Origin: an uncultured bacterium
Lineage (GTDB): Bacteria > Bacillota > Clostridia > Lachnospirales > Lachnospiraceae
DNA length: 10,613 nt
NCBI GenBank assembly: GCA_947071365.1
Contig: CAMTFT010000026.1
Span: 1 to 10,613, forward strand
Reading direction: 5' to 3'
Made by a program: the position numbers and the translations under genes
Shown: positions 1 to 7,032 of the stretch, in pieces
How the letters are laid out: each line of letters begins with the position of its first letter
Numbering within the stretch: the first letter of the stretch is position 1
The notes under the pieces: model-generated
Told to the model about the DNA's origin: nothing
The model's input: the letters and a program-made list of their open reading frames with translations, nothing else
Database searches by the model: none

Positions 1-46
1 AGATGTAGCTCCGTCTCGTGGGCTCGGAGATGTGTATAAGAGACAG
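1..46 (+). other. Nextera i7 adapter sequence (not genomic)
   Basis: Bases 1-4 match the end of the Illumina P7 primer, 5-12 (GTAGCTCC) sit where an i7 index belongs, 13-27 (GTCTCGTGGGCTCGG) are the Nextera read-2 adapter, and 28-46 are the 19-bp Tn5 mosaic end used for tagmentation. The same structure occurs inverted at the other end of the window. This is unremoved library adapter, not biology; genomic sequence begins at 47. Confidence 0.98.
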
Positions 47-769
47 GGCTACCGTGTCAACTCCGGCAGGGCAACACAGTTCCGGCAATGGGCGACGAAA
101 GTGCTGGATATTTTTGCGAAGCAAGGGTATGTTTTAGATAAGAACAGATTGATTAATGGTCAAATTTTCGACGAGGATTATTTTGACCACTTAATTTCTG
201 AGATACAGGAGATTCGAGCCAGTGAGCGCCGTTTCTATCAAAAGATTACAGACATCTATGCTACTGCCGCCGATTATTCTTTTGACAGCCAAATCACGAA
301 AGATTTTTTTGCAACAGTACAGAATAAGATGCACTATGCTGTTCACGGAAATACCGCAGCGGAGGTCATTGTAGCAAGAGCAGACCACACAAAGGAACAT
401 ATGGGATTGACCTCATGGCGCAATGCTCCCGATGGAAAAATTGTGAAAGCGGATGTGTCGATTGCAAAGAATTACTTATCTAAAGGAGAAATACAGGAGC
501 TTAACGAGATTGTCACTATGTATCTGGACTACGCTACGAGACAGGCACGGCGGCATATTCCCATGACAATGGCGGATTGGGCTTCTAAACTGGATGCTTT
601 TCTGCAATTTAACGATGTAGAAGTCTTGCAAAACAAAGGCAAGGTTACTGCCGCAATCGCAAAAGCTTTTGCGGAAAGTGAATTTGAGCAGTACCGTGTG
701 ATACAAGACCGCTTATATCAAAGTGATTTCGACCGGCTCGTAGCCAGCACAGAAGAAAAAAGCGACTAA
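47..769 (+). CDS. rhuM: RhuM family protein, 5'-truncated by contig end
   Basis: This is the C-terminal roughly 240 residues of a RhuM-family (Pfam Virulence_RhuM) protein. The family is named after a gene of Salmonella pathogenicity island 3 and is often found in accessory or defence-like islands; its biochemical activity is not established. The visible part carries the family's well-conserved stretches: YRVNSGRATQFRQWAT at the start, EIRASERRFYQKITDIYA, FFATVQNKMHYAVHGNTAAE, HMGLTSW, and a C-terminal segment ending in RVIQDRLYQSDFDRL. Full-length members run to about 330 residues, so about 90 N-terminal residues, normally including a DNA-binding-like region, are missing. An apparent GTG start at 32 lies inside adapter sequence and is false; the true start is off the contig. 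The stop codon overlaps the ATG of the next, broken gene (TAATG). The family call is recognised by eye and is secure; the function is unknown. Confidence 0.9.
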   Translation, partial: GYRVNSGRATQFRQWATKVLDIFAKQGYVLDKNRLINGQIFDEDYFDHLISEIQEIRASERRFYQKITDIYATAADYSFDSQITKDFFATVQNKMHYAVHGNTAAEVIVARADHTKEHMGLTSWRNAPDGKIVKADVSIAKNYLSKGEIQELNEIVTMYLDYATRQARRHIPMTMADWASKLDAFLQFNDVEVLQNKGKVTAAIAKAFAESEFEQYRVIQDRLYQSDFDRLVASTEEKSD

Positions 770-1135
770 TGAAAGAGTCGGATGCGGGAAATCTGCAATG
801 GCATTCCGCGTTCCGTGCCATATTTCAGATTGAACTGGAAGATGAAGCAGATAAGCTACAGATAGAAGCAGGCAGCTATAAATATTCTGACACGTGCAAA
901 CTGGGCTAAGATGGAGGAGGAACGAAGAATGTGTGAAGCGTTAAAAGAATTATTTGCAGAGGACTTTGAAAATGTACGTATACAGGGAGAAAAATTGGGT
1001 CTGCAAACTGGGTTTCAAAATGGTCTGCATGTGGCCGCTATCAATCTCTTTCACATGGGTATGGCGGTAGAAGACATTGCAAAAGCAGTTGGCATGCAGG
1101 TCGGCGTTGTGCAGGAATGGCTCCAGAAAGCCTGA
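769..1135 (+). pseudogene. Remnant of an Rpn / PD-(D/E)XK nuclease-type gene
   Basis: Two pieces of one protein type lie in different frames. From the ATG at 769, which overlaps the rhuM stop, a 46-codon frame reads MKESDAGNLQWHSAFRAIFQ..., resembling the N-terminus of a large Lachnospiraceae family related to Rpn-like nucleases and PD-(D/E)XK family transposases. It ends at a TAA at 907-909. From about 878 another frame reads NILTRANWAKMEEERRMCEAL and continues to a stop at 1135. That is the family's C-terminal end, with the charged MCEALKELFAEDFEN segment and a small helix-turn-helix-like tail (VEDIAKAVGMQVGVVQEWL). The junction lies around 866-880. The middle of the protein, which would hold the nuclease core, is absent, so an internal deletion with frame change is inferred. 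A 74-residue frame could still be translated from 911 behind GGAGGAACG, but the gene cannot make an intact protein. The family assignment rests on motif memory. Confidence 0.7.
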
Positions 1136-1164
1136 AAAACTATTAGTTCTTTCTGGTCCCCTTC

Positions 1165-1193
1165 TTGACAGAAAAACTCTGGTGTGCTAACTT
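1165..1193 (+). promoter_or_regulatory. Putative sigma-A promoter of the metG leader
   Basis: A perfect -35 box TTGACA (1165-1170) is followed after 17 bp by TAACTT (1188-1193), a weak -10 that keeps the two leading bases and the final T. Transcription would start near 1200. That places the T-box at the head of the transcript and explains why no reading frame in the next 600 bases looks coding. Confidence 0.6.
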
Positions 1194-1260
1194 AGACATT
1201 AGGAATGTATCCGGCAGACGGACAGAAACACGATATTTCAGTTTGCCGGCGGAAAATCCA

Positions 1261-1601
1261 ATGACGAAGAGAGTACGCATACAGGAGTGTTACAGAGAAT
1301 CTTCCGGCGGTGAGAGGAAGAGCAGGAATTTATGCGGAAGATGGCTTCCGAGGGGCGCGGCTGAGCGATGAAGGATCAGGCGGTACGAGTGAGTATCGAT
1401 TGGATCGTTAGGCTGCGACAGGTCCGCCTGTTATAGCGGCAGAGTATATGTTGCAGGAAGGAGATTCTGATTTTGTGTATACAGGATTTGCCTTCGCAAT
1501 CATCATGGTACTCACAGAGGTCTGTGCCGTGAGGCGCAGACGAAAAGAAGTGGTAACACGGGCAGGCTCGTCTTCTAAGCACAGAGGATGGAGCTTTTTT
1601 T
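1261..1601 (+). promoter_or_regulatory. T-box riboswitch, Met specifier, upstream of metG
   Basis: This tRNA-sensing leader lets transcription continue when uncharged tRNA binds. Stem I spans about 1261-1350. It has the AGTA S-turn strand (1272-1275), helix CGCATA/TATGCG (1276-1281 with 1331-1336), the AGAGA bulge (1294-1298), and an apical CTTCC/GGAAG stem around the conserved GGCGGTGAGA loop. The specifier strand reads GAA-G-ATG-G, so codon ATG at 1341-1343 specifies Met. This is the same spacing as the glyQS T-box (GAA-A-GGC-A). Stem III is a 9-bp hairpin with a GTGA loop (1520-1541). The antiterminator T-box sequence AAGTGGTAACACGGG follows (1548-1562); its TGGT (1551-1554) can pair with the ACCA end of tRNA. 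A terminator overlaps its 3' side. A separate 9-bp hairpin (1211-1219 with 1241-1249) precedes Stem I. The segment between Stems I and III is about 165 bases, longer than usual, and enclosed by GTGAGTA (1389-1395) and TACTCAC (1509-1515). Confidence 0.88.
1566..1601 (+). terminator. T-box regulated intrinsic terminator
   Basis: GCTCGTCTTCT (1566-1576) pairs with AGAGGATGGAGC (1583-1594) around the loop AAGCAC, with one bulged G at 1590, and is followed by seven T (1595-1601). Its 5' arm follows directly on the T-box sequence, so antiterminator and terminator should exclude each other, as in other T-box leaders. Confidence 0.85.
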
Positions 1602-1639
1602 GTGCAACAGTTCCAGACAGCAGCAAAATGGAAAAACGG

Positions 1640-1760
1640 CCATGGCAAATTTATTTGCCAATGGACGGATTTTCATTTTGAAGGATGGGTGGAACACCCA
1701 TCAGCCGCAGATAAAAGCTGCGTTAGCAGCGGGTGACTGCGCAGCAGTTACATCTGCGGC
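1640..1760 (+). other. Structured RNA between T-box terminator and metG
   Basis: Three further foldable elements lie between the T-box terminator and the metG ribosome binding site, so they are present only in read-through transcripts. The first is TGGCAAA/TTTGCCA (1643-1649 with 1654-1660), extendable to CCAT/ATGG. The second is a perfect 8-bp hairpin GATGGGTG-GAA-CACCCATC (1684-1702). The third is a three-way junction: GCCGCAGAT (1704-1712) closes on ATCTGCGGC (1752-1760) around two inner hairpins, GCTGC-GTTA-GCAGC (1717-1730) and ACTGC-GCA-GCAGT (1736-1748). No known riboswitch core was recognised and no CCTCC-like anti-Shine-Dalgarno segment is visible. Pairing is certain at the sequence level; function is unknown. 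Confidence 0.6.
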
Positions 1761-1812
1761 CTGCTGTCTGGTGAAGAGCAAGCCGCCCGGCATTATGAAG
1801 GAGGAAAATGAA

Positions 1813-3798
1813 ATGAGCAAACCAAAGTATTATATGACGACCGCGATCGCGTACACGTCAGGCAAGCCGCACATCGGCAATACGTATGAGATCATTCTGG
1901 CGGACAGCATTGCCAGATTCCGCAGGGAGCAGGGATATGATGTGTTTTTCCAGACAGGAACGGACGAGCACGGACAGAAGATCGAGCTGAAGGCTGCGGA
2001 GGCCGGTGTGACACCGCAGGAATTCGTAGACAATGTGGCAGGCGAGATCAAGCGCATCTGGGATCTGATGAATACTTCCTATGATAAATTTATCCGCACC
2101 ACGGATAAGGATCACGAAAAACAAGTTCAGAAGATCTTCAAGAAGCTGTATGATCAGGGTGATATTTACAAGGGTGCATATGAGGGGCTGTACTGTACGC
2201 CGTGCGAGTCCTTCTGGACAGAATCCCAGCTCGTAGACGGCAAGTGCCCGGACTGCGGACGGGAGGTAAAACCGGCAAAGGAAGAAGCGTACTTTTTCCG
2301 TATGAGCAAGTATGCGGATCGTCTGATTGAGCATATTAATACACATCCGGAATTTATTCAGCCGGTATCGAGAAAAAATGAGATGATGAACAATTTCCTG
2401 CTTCCGGGCCTGCAGGATCTCTGTGTGTCAAGAACTTCCTTTAAGTGGGGAATTCCGGTGACTTTTGACCCGAAGCATGTGACCTACGTGTGGCTGGACG
2501 CACTGACCAACTATATTACCGGAATCGGCTATGACTGCGACGGCGAGAGCACGGAGCAGTTCAAAAAGGACTGGCCGGCGGAGCTGCATCTGATCGGCAA
2601 GGATATCATTCGTTTCCATACGATCTACTGGCCGATCTTCCTGATGGCGCTGGATCTTCCGCTGCCGAAGCAGGTGTTCGGACATCCATGGCTTTTGCAG
2701 GGCGACGGCAAGATGAGCAAGTCAAAGGGCAATGTGCTGTATGCCGATGACCTGGCAGGTGTTTTCGGTGTCGATGCGGTGCGCTACTTTGTGCTTCATG
2801 AGATGCCGTTTGAGAACGACGGCGTGATCAGTTGGGAGCTGATGGTGGAGCGGTTGAATTCTGATCTGGCAAATACGCTGGGCAATCTGGTGAACCGTAC
2901 CATCTCCATGACCAACAAGTATTTCGGCGGTGTGGTGAAGGACTGTGGCGTATCAGAACCGGTGGATGAGGAACTGAAGGCGGTAGCGCTGGCTGTTCCG
3001 GGCAAAGTATCCGAAAAAATGGATGCGCTGCGGGTGGCGGATGCCATCAGCGAGATCTTTACGCTGTTCAAACGCTGCAACAAATATATCGACGAGACAA
3101 TGCCCTGGGCGCTGGCAAAGGATGAGACGAAGCAGGATCGTCTGGCAACGGTTCTCTACAATCTGACGGAATGTATTTCCATCGGGGCTTCTCTTTTGGA
3201 ATCCTTCATGCCGGAGACCTCCGCTAAGATCCTTGCTCAGTTGAACGCGAAAAAGCGTACGTTGGAGGAGATGAGCCAGTATGGCCTGTATGAATCGGGC
3301 ACGAAGGTAACGGAAAAGCCGGAGATCCTTTTCGCACGTCTCGACCTGAAGGAAGTGCTGGCAAAGGCAGAGGAGATCCAGAAGGCACAGCAGGCAGCTC
3401 TTGCAAAGCCGGAGGAGGAAGCGCAGCCGGAGACAGAAGAAAAAGAGTCCGTGATCGACATTGAGCCGAAGGCAGAGATCACATTTGAGGAGTTCGGAAA
3501 AATGCAGTTCCAGGTGGGCGAGATCATTGCATGTGAGGCAGTGAAAAAATCCAAAAAGCTGCTCTGCTCTCAGGTGAAGATCGGAAGCCAGGTGAAGCAG
3601 ATCGTATCAGGTATCAAGGCGCACTACACACCGGAAGAGATGGTGGGCAAGAAAGTCATGGTACTCGTGAACTTAAAGCCGGCGAAGCTGGCAGGGGTGC
3701 TTTCCGAGGGAATGATCCTCTGCGCGGAGGATGAAAATGGCGAGCTGTCTTTGATGGTGCCGGAAAAGAAGATGCCATCAGGCGCGGAAATCTGCTGA
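1813..3798 (+). CDS. metG: Methionyl-tRNA synthetase
   Basis: MetG charges tRNA-Met with methionine using ATP in the cytoplasm and is essential for translation initiation and elongation. The 661-residue protein is a class Ia synthetase. The HIGH-type motif is HIGN at residues 20-23. A zinc knuckle has Cys128, Cys131, Cys145 and Cys148. The KMSKS loop is at 300-304 (DGKMSKSKGN). An alpha-helical anticodon-binding region follows. From about residue 556 there is a C-terminal Trbp111/EMAP-type OB-fold tRNA-binding domain (FEEFGKMQFQVGEII...SEGMILCA), which usually supports dimerisation and tRNA affinity. A charged, Glu-rich linker around residues 530-555 joins the two parts. The start at 1813 is chosen because AAGGAGG (1798-1804) lies 8 bp upstream and the protein begins MSKPKYYMTTAIAYTSGKPH, as in homologues. 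The frame stays open back to 1588, but that part is the T-box terminator and leader. Expression should rise when charged tRNA-Met falls, through the T-box. Confidence 0.97.
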   Translation: MSKPKYYMTTAIAYTSGKPHIGNTYEIILADSIARFRREQGYDVFFQTGTDEHGQKIELKAAEAGVTPQEFVDNVAGEIKRIWDLMNTSYDKFIRTTDKDHEKQVQKIFKKLYDQGDIYKGAYEGLYCTPCESFWTESQLVDGKCPDCGREVKPAKEEAYFFRMSKYADRLIEHINTHPEFIQPVSRKNEMMNNFLLPGLQDLCVSRTSFKWGIPVTFDPKHVTYVWLDALTNYITGIGYDCDGESTEQFKKDWPAELHLIGKDIIRFHTIYWPIFLMALDLPLPKQVFGHPWLLQGDGKMSKSKGNVLYADDLAGVFGVDAVRYFVLHEMPFENDGVISWELMVERLNSDLANTLGNLVNRTISMTNKYFGGVVKDCGVSEPVDEELKAVALAVPGKVSEKMDALRVADAISEIFTLFKRCNKYIDETMPWALAKDETKQDRLATVLYNLTECISIGASLLESFMPETSAKILAQLNAKKRTLEEMSQYGLYESGTKVTEKPEILFARLDLKEVLAKAEEIQKAQQAALAKPEEEAQPETEEKESVIDIEPKAEITFEEFGKMQFQVGEIIACEAVKKSKKLLCSQVKIGSQVKQIVSGIKAHYTPEEMVGKKVMVLVNLKPAKLAGVLSEGMILCAEDENGELSLMVPEKKMPSGAEIC

Positions 3799-3803
3799 TT
3801 TCA

Positions 3804-3839
3804 GTCAAAGCCCCCGCAGCAGGCTACGGGGGCTTCGAC
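3804..3839 (+). terminator. GC-rich stem-loop after metG, possible terminator
   Basis: AAGCCCCCG (3808-3816) pairs perfectly with CGGGGGCTT (3827-3835) around a 10-base loop. The stem can extend through GTC/GAC with one mismatch. It starts a few bases after the metG stop. There is no T run on the 3' side, so it is either a U-tract-less terminator or an mRNA 3'-end stabiliser. It may also be the edge of the palindromic element that follows. Confidence 0.5.
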
Positions 3840-3960
3840 TCTCGCGGCAGTCGCCAAATATCCATGCAAGCAAGGCTACTTGGCTCGTTGCTCGCGGGAA
3901 TAAATTCAAGACTCGCTTGCGAGTCAATTTCCTGCCTGATATGAGGGGCTGCCAGCGCAT
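3840..3960. repeat. Palindrome-rich intergenic element, candidate dispersed repeat
   Basis: The gap between metG and the MATE gene is full of inverted repeats and holds no gene. GACTCGC-TT-GCGAGTC (3910-3925) is a perfect 7-bp hairpin, flanked by AAATT and AATTT that extend it. A segment starting GCCAAATA pairs imperfectly with one ending TACTTGGC. CTCGCGG occurs twice. A weak promoter-like pair TTGCGA-N17-TATGAG (3917-3945) overlaps the hairpin and could serve the MATE gene, but both boxes match only 4 of 6 positions. The composition and palindromes resemble intergenic repeats I associate with Lachnospiraceae genomes; one copy alone cannot prove this. Confidence 0.4.
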
Positions 3961-4003
3961 GGCGGCTCCCTTTCTGTCACAGGAAAGGAGAAGGGGTGAA
4001 AAA

Positions 4004-5356
4004 ATGGACAACAAAGAGGCGCAATTTAAAAAAATGACAGAGGAACCGGTTTCCAGGCTGATCCTTTCTCTGGCGGTTCCGACTATTATCAGTATGATGG
4101 TAACGGCGATCTATAACACGGCCGATACTTATTTCGTGTCTCAGCTTGGAACGAGTGCATCAGGAGCTGTGGGTATTGTGATGTCACTGATGGGGATTAT
4201 TCAATCGTCAGGCTTTCTGATCGGTATGGGCTCCGGAAGCTGGATGTCCCGGCTTTTGGGCGAAAAAAAGGAAGCGGAGGTATCGGAGGTGGCGGCCAGC
4301 GGCTTTTATTTCGCACTGGTCATCGGTGCGCTGATCACGGTGTTCGGCGTACTTTTCCTGGAACCGCTTGTACTGCTGCTGGGAGCAACGGAGACGATCC
4401 GCCCGTATGCGATGGAGTATGCACAGTATATTTTGTATGCGGCGCCGTTTCTGATCGCGTCTTTCAGTCTGAATAAAATGCTGTGCGCGGAGGGCAAGGC
4501 GCGCTTTGCCATGGTGGGGATCGCATCTGGAGGCATTCTGAATATTTTCCTTGACCCGCTGTTCATTTTCGTATTCCACATGGGGATCGCAGGAGCGGCG
4601 GTGGCGACTGCGCTGAGCCAGATATTCAGCTTCCTTGTGCTTCTGTACATGTTTATAAGCGGCAGGACGATTGCGAAGCTGAATATCAGACACGCTTCGC
4701 GTCGCGCCGCAAGATACATGCAGATCGCGAAGTATGGAATGCCGTCCTTCTTCCGGCAGGGGCTTTCCAGTGTTGCGATGATCGCCATGAATGTTCAGGC
4801 GGCAAAGTACGGTGACTCTGCTGTGTCGGCTATGGCGATCGTGACAAAGGTATTTATGCTGATTTTCTCTGTGGTGATTGGATTCGGTCAGGGCTACCAG
4901 CCCGTAGCGGGATACAATTACGGGGCGAAGCGGTACGGACGCGTAAAGGATTCCTTCCTGTTTATGACGAAGACGGCCACGTTTTTCCTGTGCATCTTTG
5001 CGGTGGTGGGGTATTTTGCGGCGCCGTCAGTCATCCGGCTTTTTATTAAAAATGATCCGGAGGTTATTAAGATCGGTACGGAGACGATGCGTTTCCAGTG
5101 CGTTTCGATGCCGTTTCTGCCGCTGGCAGTATGCTGCAACATGACGTTCCAGACGATTGGAAAATCAGCCATAGCAACGTTTCTGGCATCGGCCAGACAG
5201 GGATACGTATTTTTGCCGCTGATATTCATTCTGCCGCAGTTTCTGGGAATCGACGGCGTTGAGCTTTCCCAGCCGCTGGCGGATATCATTGCATTTTTTA
5301 TCTGTATTCCGTTTATGATCCGGTTTTTCCGGGAGCTTGGTGCGGCACAGGAATGA
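4004..5356 (+). CDS. MATE family multidrug/Na+-type exporter
   Basis: This 450-residue inner-membrane protein of the MATE family exports organic cations or other small compounds in exchange for Na+ or H+. The N-terminal segment PVSRLILSLAVPTIISMMVTAIYNTADTYFVSQLG, seen in part at residues about 15-50, is the family hallmark. A second MatE repeat begins near the middle (YGMPSFFRQGLSSVAMIAMN, then GQGYQPVAGYNYGAKRYGRV). About twelve hydrophobic segments fit the usual 12-helix fold, and the length is normal. The closest relatives are the MepA-like group, judged by eye; the substrate cannot be told. The start at 4004 is preferred over the upstream ATG at 3917 because AAGGGGTG (3991-3998) lies 5 bp before it and the product then begins MDNKEAQFKKMTEEPVSRL, a normal MATE N-terminus. 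The extra 29 residues upstream would be translated repeat sequence. Orientation matches metG, but the palindromic gap suggests a separate transcript. Confidence 0.93.
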   Translation: MDNKEAQFKKMTEEPVSRLILSLAVPTIISMMVTAIYNTADTYFVSQLGTSASGAVGIVMSLMGIIQSSGFLIGMGSGSWMSRLLGEKKEAEVSEVAASGFYFALVIGALITVFGVLFLEPLVLLLGATETIRPYAMEYAQYILYAAPFLIASFSLNKMLCAEGKARFAMVGIASGGILNIFLDPLFIFVFHMGIAGAAVATALSQIFSFLVLLYMFISGRTIAKLNIRHASRRAARYMQIAKYGMPSFFRQGLSSVAMIAMNVQAAKYGDSAVSAMAIVTKVFMLIFSVVIGFGQGYQPVAGYNYGAKRYGRVKDSFLFMTKTATFFLCIFAVVGYFAAPSVIRLFIKNDPEVIKIGTETMRFQCVSMPFLPLAVCCNMTFQTIGKSAIATFLASARQGYVFLPLIFILPQFLGIDGVELSQPLADIIAFFICIPFMIRFFRELGAAQE

Positions 5357-5380
5357 CCGGGCGGGAATTACACAACAGAG

Positions 5381-5409
5381 TTGTCGCTTTGACAGGAATG
5401 GGATATACT
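5381..5409 (+). promoter_or_regulatory. Putative promoter of the M18 aminopeptidase gene
   Basis: TTGTCG (5381-5386, 4 of 6) is followed after 17 bp by TATACT (5404-5409, 5 of 6). The -35 box overlaps a small inverted repeat ACAAC-AGA-GTTGT (5372-5384) that could be a regulator site or be chance. A better -35 word TTGACA at 5389 has no -10 at the right distance. Confidence 0.55.
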
Positions 5410-5465
5410 ATATCCAGACGCCTGAAAGGCTGTAGTTTGAAATGAATCAGGAGGAAGAGATTATT

Positions 5466-6866
5466 ATGGAACACAAAAATGCATGGAGAACGTATTCTGA
5501 CGAGCAGGTGAAGGAGCTGGAAGCTCTCTGCGGGCGCTACAAAGCATTTCTGGATGCGGGAAAAACAGAGCGCGAGTGTGTGAAGGAAACCGTACGTCTG
5601 GCGAAGGCGCAGGGCTATAAGGATCTGAAGGAAGTGATAGCTTCCGGAAAACAGCTCACGGCAGGAGATAAAGTTTACGCAGTATGCATGGAAAAGGCTG
5701 TGGCGCTGTTCCACATTGGCACAGAGATGCTGCGGGAAGGCATGAGGATCCTCGGGGCGCACATCGATTCCCCGCGTCTTGACCTGAAGCAGAATCCGCT
5801 TTATGAAGATACGGAGATGGTATATCTCGATACGCATTATTACGGCGGCGTTAAGAAATACCAGTGGGTAACGATCCCGCTTGCGATCCATGGAGTTGTA
5901 GCGAAAAAGGACGGTACAGTGCAGGAGATCTGCATCGGTGAAAAAGAGGATGATCCGGTGGTATTCGTGTCAGACCTTTTGATCCATCTGGCCGGAGAGC
6001 AGCTTGAGAAGAAGGCAAAGGTCGTGATCGAAGGAGAAAATCTGGATATCCTGATCGGCAGCCGTCCGGTGAAGCCGGAGGAAACCGAGGACAAGGATAA
6101 AGAAAAGGATGCGGTAAAGGCTAATATCCTGGCTATCCTGAAGGAACAGTACGACATCGAAGAGGATGATTTCCTTTCTGCTGAACTGGAGATCGTACCG
6201 GCAAACAAGGCAAGAGACTGCGGACTGGACCGCAGCATGATCATGGCGTACGGTCAGGACGACCGCGTGTGCGCATACACCTCTCTGGAGGCGCAGCTCT
6301 GCGTGGAGACACAGCCGTATACGTGCTGCTGCCTGCTGGTTGACAAGGAGGAGATCGGCAGCGTGGGCGCGACCGGTATGCAGTCAAGATTCTTCGAAAA
6401 TACGGTGGCAGAGCTGATGAACTGTGCAGGACAGTACAACGAGCTGGATCTGCGCCGCTGCCTGAGCAATTGCCGTATGCTCTCATCCGATGTGAGCGCA
6501 GCGTATGACCCACTGTTTGCATCATTCTTTGAAAAGAAAAACAGCGCATATTTCGGAAAAGGACTCGTCTTCAACAAGTACACGGGCGCCAGAGGAAAGA
6601 GCGGCAGCAACGATGCAAATGCAGAGTACGTTGCGGCTGTCCGTGCAATGCTCGATAAGTATGAGGTAGCCTTCCAGACGGCGGAGCTTGGCAAGGTGGA
6701 TATCGGAGGCGGCGGAACGATCGCTTATATTTCCGCACTTTACGGTATGCAGGTCATCGACAGCGGTGTTGCCGTGCTCAATATGCATGCTCCGATGGAA
6801 GTGACCAGCAAGGCGGACGTGTATGAGGCGTATAAAGGATATCTGGCATTTTTGAAGGAAGCGTAA
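5466..6866 (+). CDS. M18 family aminopeptidase
   Basis: This cytoplasmic zinc metallo-aminopeptidase of family M18 releases N-terminal residues from peptides; characterised members often prefer acidic residues. It is 466 residues long, typical for the family. The visible metal and catalytic residues are His99 and Asp101 in LGAHIDSPRLDLK, the catalytic and metal Glu295-Glu296 in VDKEEIGSVGATG, Asp342 in SSDVSAAYDP, and His441 near the C-terminus in NMHAPMEV. The segment YTGARGKSGSNDANAEY is also characteristic. ATG at 5466 is chosen because AGGAGG (5449-5454) lies before it. The in-frame ATG at 5442 would put that AGGAGG inside the gene and has no good ribosome binding site of its own. The gene has its own likely promoter and a strong terminator, so it is probably a single-gene unit for peptide recycling. 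No key residue is missing. Confidence 0.93.
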   Translation: MEHKNAWRTYSDEQVKELEALCGRYKAFLDAGKTERECVKETVRLAKAQGYKDLKEVIASGKQLTAGDKVYAVCMEKAVALFHIGTEMLREGMRILGAHIDSPRLDLKQNPLYEDTEMVYLDTHYYGGVKKYQWVTIPLAIHGVVAKKDGTVQEICIGEKEDDPVVFVSDLLIHLAGEQLEKKAKVVIEGENLDILIGSRPVKPEETEDKDKEKDAVKANILAILKEQYDIEEDDFLSAELEIVPANKARDCGLDRSMIMAYGQDDRVCAYTSLEAQLCVETQPYTCCCLLVDKEEIGSVGATGMQSRFFENTVAELMNCAGQYNELDLRRCLSNCRMLSSDVSAAYDPLFASFFEKKNSAYFGKGLVFNKYTGARGKSGSNDANAEYVAAVRAMLDKYEVAFQTAELGKVDIGGGGTIAYISALYGMQVIDSGVAVLNMHAPMEVTSKADVYEAYKGYLAFLKEA

Positions 6867-6938
6867 AACATAAATCAGAAATATGGATCGGAATTCGACA
6901 AGAAAACTGAGAAGTATTTTAAAGGCGAATAAAGAAAG

Positions 6939-6980
6939 CAGCCGATGAGGTAACAAATCGTTACTCGTCGGCTGTTTTTT
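6939..6980 (+). terminator. Strong intrinsic terminator after the aminopeptidase gene
   Basis: CAGCCGATGAGGTAAC (6939-6954) pairs with GTTACTCGTCGGCTG (6960-6974) around AAATC, with one bulged G and one G-U pair, followed by six T (6975-6980). It insulates the two-component operon that follows. Confidence 0.9.
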
Positions 6981-7032
6981 AGTGCACCCGGCGGGCGCAC
7001 GTCCTATTTAAGCTCATAATTTTCCCGGCGGG

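Noticed and set aside
1..46. Terminal inverted repeats that could mark a Tn5-like transposon together with 10569-10613
   Set aside because: Index bases and P7 primer bases flank the mosaic end, and no transposase is present; this is library adapter.
32..46. GTG start for the first gene (MYKRQ...) and the matching minus-strand starts at the right end
   Set aside because: These codons are adapter sequence and recur as artefacts in many metagenomic proteins.
191..706. Minus-strand frames inside rhuM, and similar antisense frames in metG, MATE, aminopeptidase and kinase genes
   Set aside because: They are antisense shadows of well-supported genes with no recognisable domains.
1165..1681. Small plus- and minus-strand reading frames in the metG leader
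   Set aside because: They overlie the promoter, T-box stems and terminator, have no convincing ribosome binding sites, and look like no protein.
1684..1702. GGGTGGAAC as the core of a second T-box in tandem
   Set aside because: It is locked in a perfect 8-bp hairpin and lacks the flanking antiterminator partner, a second Stem I and a terminator.
1588..1812. N-terminal extension of metG by 75 codons
   Set aside because: It begins within the T-box terminator, matches no MetRS N-terminus, and the 1813 start has an AAGGAGG site.
3917..4003. Upstream ATG start for the MATE protein
   Set aside because: The extra residues come from repeat sequence, and the ATG at 4004 has AAGGGGTG at good distance and a normal MATE N-terminus.
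3805..4014. Minus-strand 69-residue frame between metG and the MATE gene
   Set aside because: It is a translation of the palindromic intergenic element, with no ribosome binding site or domain; likely spurious.
5389..5394. Perfect TTGACA as -35 for the aminopeptidase gene
   Set aside because: TATACT lies only 9 bp away and no acceptable -10 occurs at 16-18 bp; TTGTCG at 5381 fits better.
6883..6948. 21-codon frame after the aminopeptidase gene
   Set aside because: It has no ribosome binding site and runs into the terminator stem.
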